From Hyphomicrobium sulfonivorans (GTDB lineage Bacteria > Pseudomonadota > Alphaproteobacteria > Rhizobiales > Hyphomicrobiaceae), in assembly GCF_013306565.1 (NCBI RefSeq), contig NZ_PZPO01000004.1, forward strand, positions 1 through 64,000: a stretch of DNA of 64,000 nt, read 5' to 3'. Every line of letters starts with the position of its first letter. The stretch's first letter is position 1. Of this stretch, positions 63,311 to 64,000 are shown in pieces. Below the pieces are notes generated by a model. That model saw only the letters and a list, made by a program, of their open reading frames with translations. It was not told the origin of the DNA and did not search any database. The position numbers and the translations under genes were made by a program.

Positions 63311-63673
63311 ATGACGAGCAGCATTGCCGCCGGAGCTGAACGCTGGGACGCAACCTTCAACGGTGGCGACGCGGCGGAGCTGGCGAAGCTCTACGCCGCC
63401 GACGCCCGCGTGATTCCAGCTGGTGGCGCGCCGGTTGCCGGCCCGGAAGCGATTGGCAAGTTCTTTGCCGACCTCATCGCCAATGGCTTCAAAGACCACC
63501 GGATCACGGTTGAGACTGTCACGGAGAAGGGCCCGATCGCGATTGCCAGCGGCAAGTGGGCGCTTTCCGGCCCCGGAGAGGGCGGTGCCACGGCGCAATA
63601 CGGCGGCAACTGGGTGAATGTGCTGGAGCGCGATGGCGACGGCTGGCGCGTCCTGCTGCACACCTGGAATTGA
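63311..63673 (+). CDS. NTF2-like (SnoaL/DUF4440) protein
   Basis: A 120-residue single-domain protein of the NTF2-like fold: GAERWDATFNGGDAAELAKL, YAADARVIPAGGAPVAGPEA, FFADLIANGFKDHRITVE and a C-terminal beta end GGNWVNVLERDGDGWRVLLH. Such proteins bind small hydrophobic ligands or have enzymatic functions in some cases; none can be assigned here. GGGAATTGAG before the ATG gives the ribosome site. Lies alone between recQ and nuoA. Confidence 0.82.
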   Translation: MTSSIAAGAERWDATFNGGDAAELAKLYAADARVIPAGGAPVAGPEAIGKFFADLIANGFKDHRITVETVTEKGPIAIASGKWALSGPGEGGATAQYGGNWVNVLERDGDGWRVLLHTWN

Positions 63674-63696
63674 TCCAGATCAAGTTTGAAACAAAA

Positions 63697-63721
63697 GCGG
63701 TCCACCTTTTCGGTGGGCCGC
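63697..63721 (+). terminator. Hairpin after the NTF2-like gene
   Basis: GCGGTCCACC (63697-63706) pairs with GGTGGGCCGC (63712-63721) with one G-T pair, loop TTTTC. A-rich before it, but no T-run after it, so terminator function is moderate. Confidence 0.55.
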
Positions 63722-63885
63722 TGCTGTTCGGGTTGCGCCCGTCACGGGCCTGAGTTACGAACATTCTAAATTTTGCGCCGCACCACCTTGACTATGCTGG
63801 CGCAGATCGGCCTGCGGTGTGTTTCCCCAGCGGATATGCGCCAAGGCGAGGCCTCCCGGTAGGCACGTCTATCTAAGGCACGTCC

Positions 63886-64000
63886 ATGGATCAGCTTTTC
63901 TACGATTACCTGCCCATCGCGGTTTTCATCGGCGTCGCGCTGTTCATCGCGCTCGCTCTGATGGTGGCGCCGTTCCTGATTGCGGTGAACAACCCCGATC
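63886..64000 (+). CDS. nuoA: NADH-quinone oxidoreductase subunit A (3' end outside window)
   Basis: Membrane subunit of respiratory complex I. The first 38 residues are seen from ATG 63886: MDQLFYDYLPIAVFIGVALF followed by IALALMVAPFLIAVNNPD, the first membrane helix of NuoA with the family PFL and NPD pattern. The rest and the other nuo genes lie beyond the window. AAGGCACG at 63875-63882 is the ribosome site. Confidence 0.9.
   Translation, partial: MDQLFYDYLPIAVFIGVALFIALALMVAPFLIAVNNPD

Overview
This is a 64 kb stretch of high-GC alphaproteobacterial chromosome, most likely from the Hyphomicrobiales or a close relative. The evidence is a Rhodobacter-type gene transfer agent (GTA) cluster, the block feuP-feuQ / ccmI-ccmE-ccmF-ccmH / degP / response regulator-kinase / glnE that I know from rhizobia, the block tig / clpP / clpX / lon / hupB followed by nuoA, and intergenic palindromes of a kind familiar from that order. 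No integrase, transposase, CRISPR array, rRNA or replication origin was seen.

Layout. (1) 1-15.9 kb: head and tail genes in RcGTA order on the + strand: terminase (cut by the window edge), portal, prohead protease, capsid, connectors, tail tube, tail chaperones, tape measure, distal tail, hub, NlpC/P60 peptidase and a 1317-residue host-specificity protein, ending in a three-part lysis gene. A YnfA-type membrane gene sits inside the cluster. (2) 16-24.3 kb: an exported PepSY-like protein, a DUF1428 protein, a FeuP/FeuQ-like two-component system, a glycine-zipper lipoprotein and the cytochrome c maturation genes ccmIEFH. (3) 24.4-34.5 kb: an exported serine protease (minus), degP, a second two-component pair, glnE, and an ECF sigma / anti-sigma / metal-sensor-like cassette. 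(4) 34.6-46.4 kb: a histidine kinase with an eroded ATPase domain, pepN, a membrane GTPase, a group of small YqjD/holin-like membrane proteins, a GlcNAc-6-P catabolic pair, a polyhydroxyalkanoate-family protein and a frameshifted YceI gene. (5) 46.6-51.7 kb: a small exported protein, an APC permease, an exported peroxiredoxin, mercaptopyruvate sulfurtransferase and cysteine synthase. (6) 52-64 kb: tRNA-Leu, tig, clpP, clpX, lon, hupB, tRNA-Val, an ATPase, tRNA-Asp, recQ, an NTF2-like protein and the start of nuoA.

How the genes work together. Region 1 should make a DNA-packaging particle and its release enzymes. Regions 2-3 are envelope homeostasis: two-component sensing, periplasmic proteolysis and cytochrome c assembly. 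Region 6 is the chaperone/ATP-dependent protease axis (trigger factor, ClpXP, Lon). The most noteworthy signals are in the GTA: three 41-nt stem-loops with different but perfectly paired stems between capsid and connector, a canonical -1 slippery heptamer joining the two tail-chaperone frames, the inserted ynfA-like gene, and an in-frame internal start that could release a separate holin from the endolysin gene.
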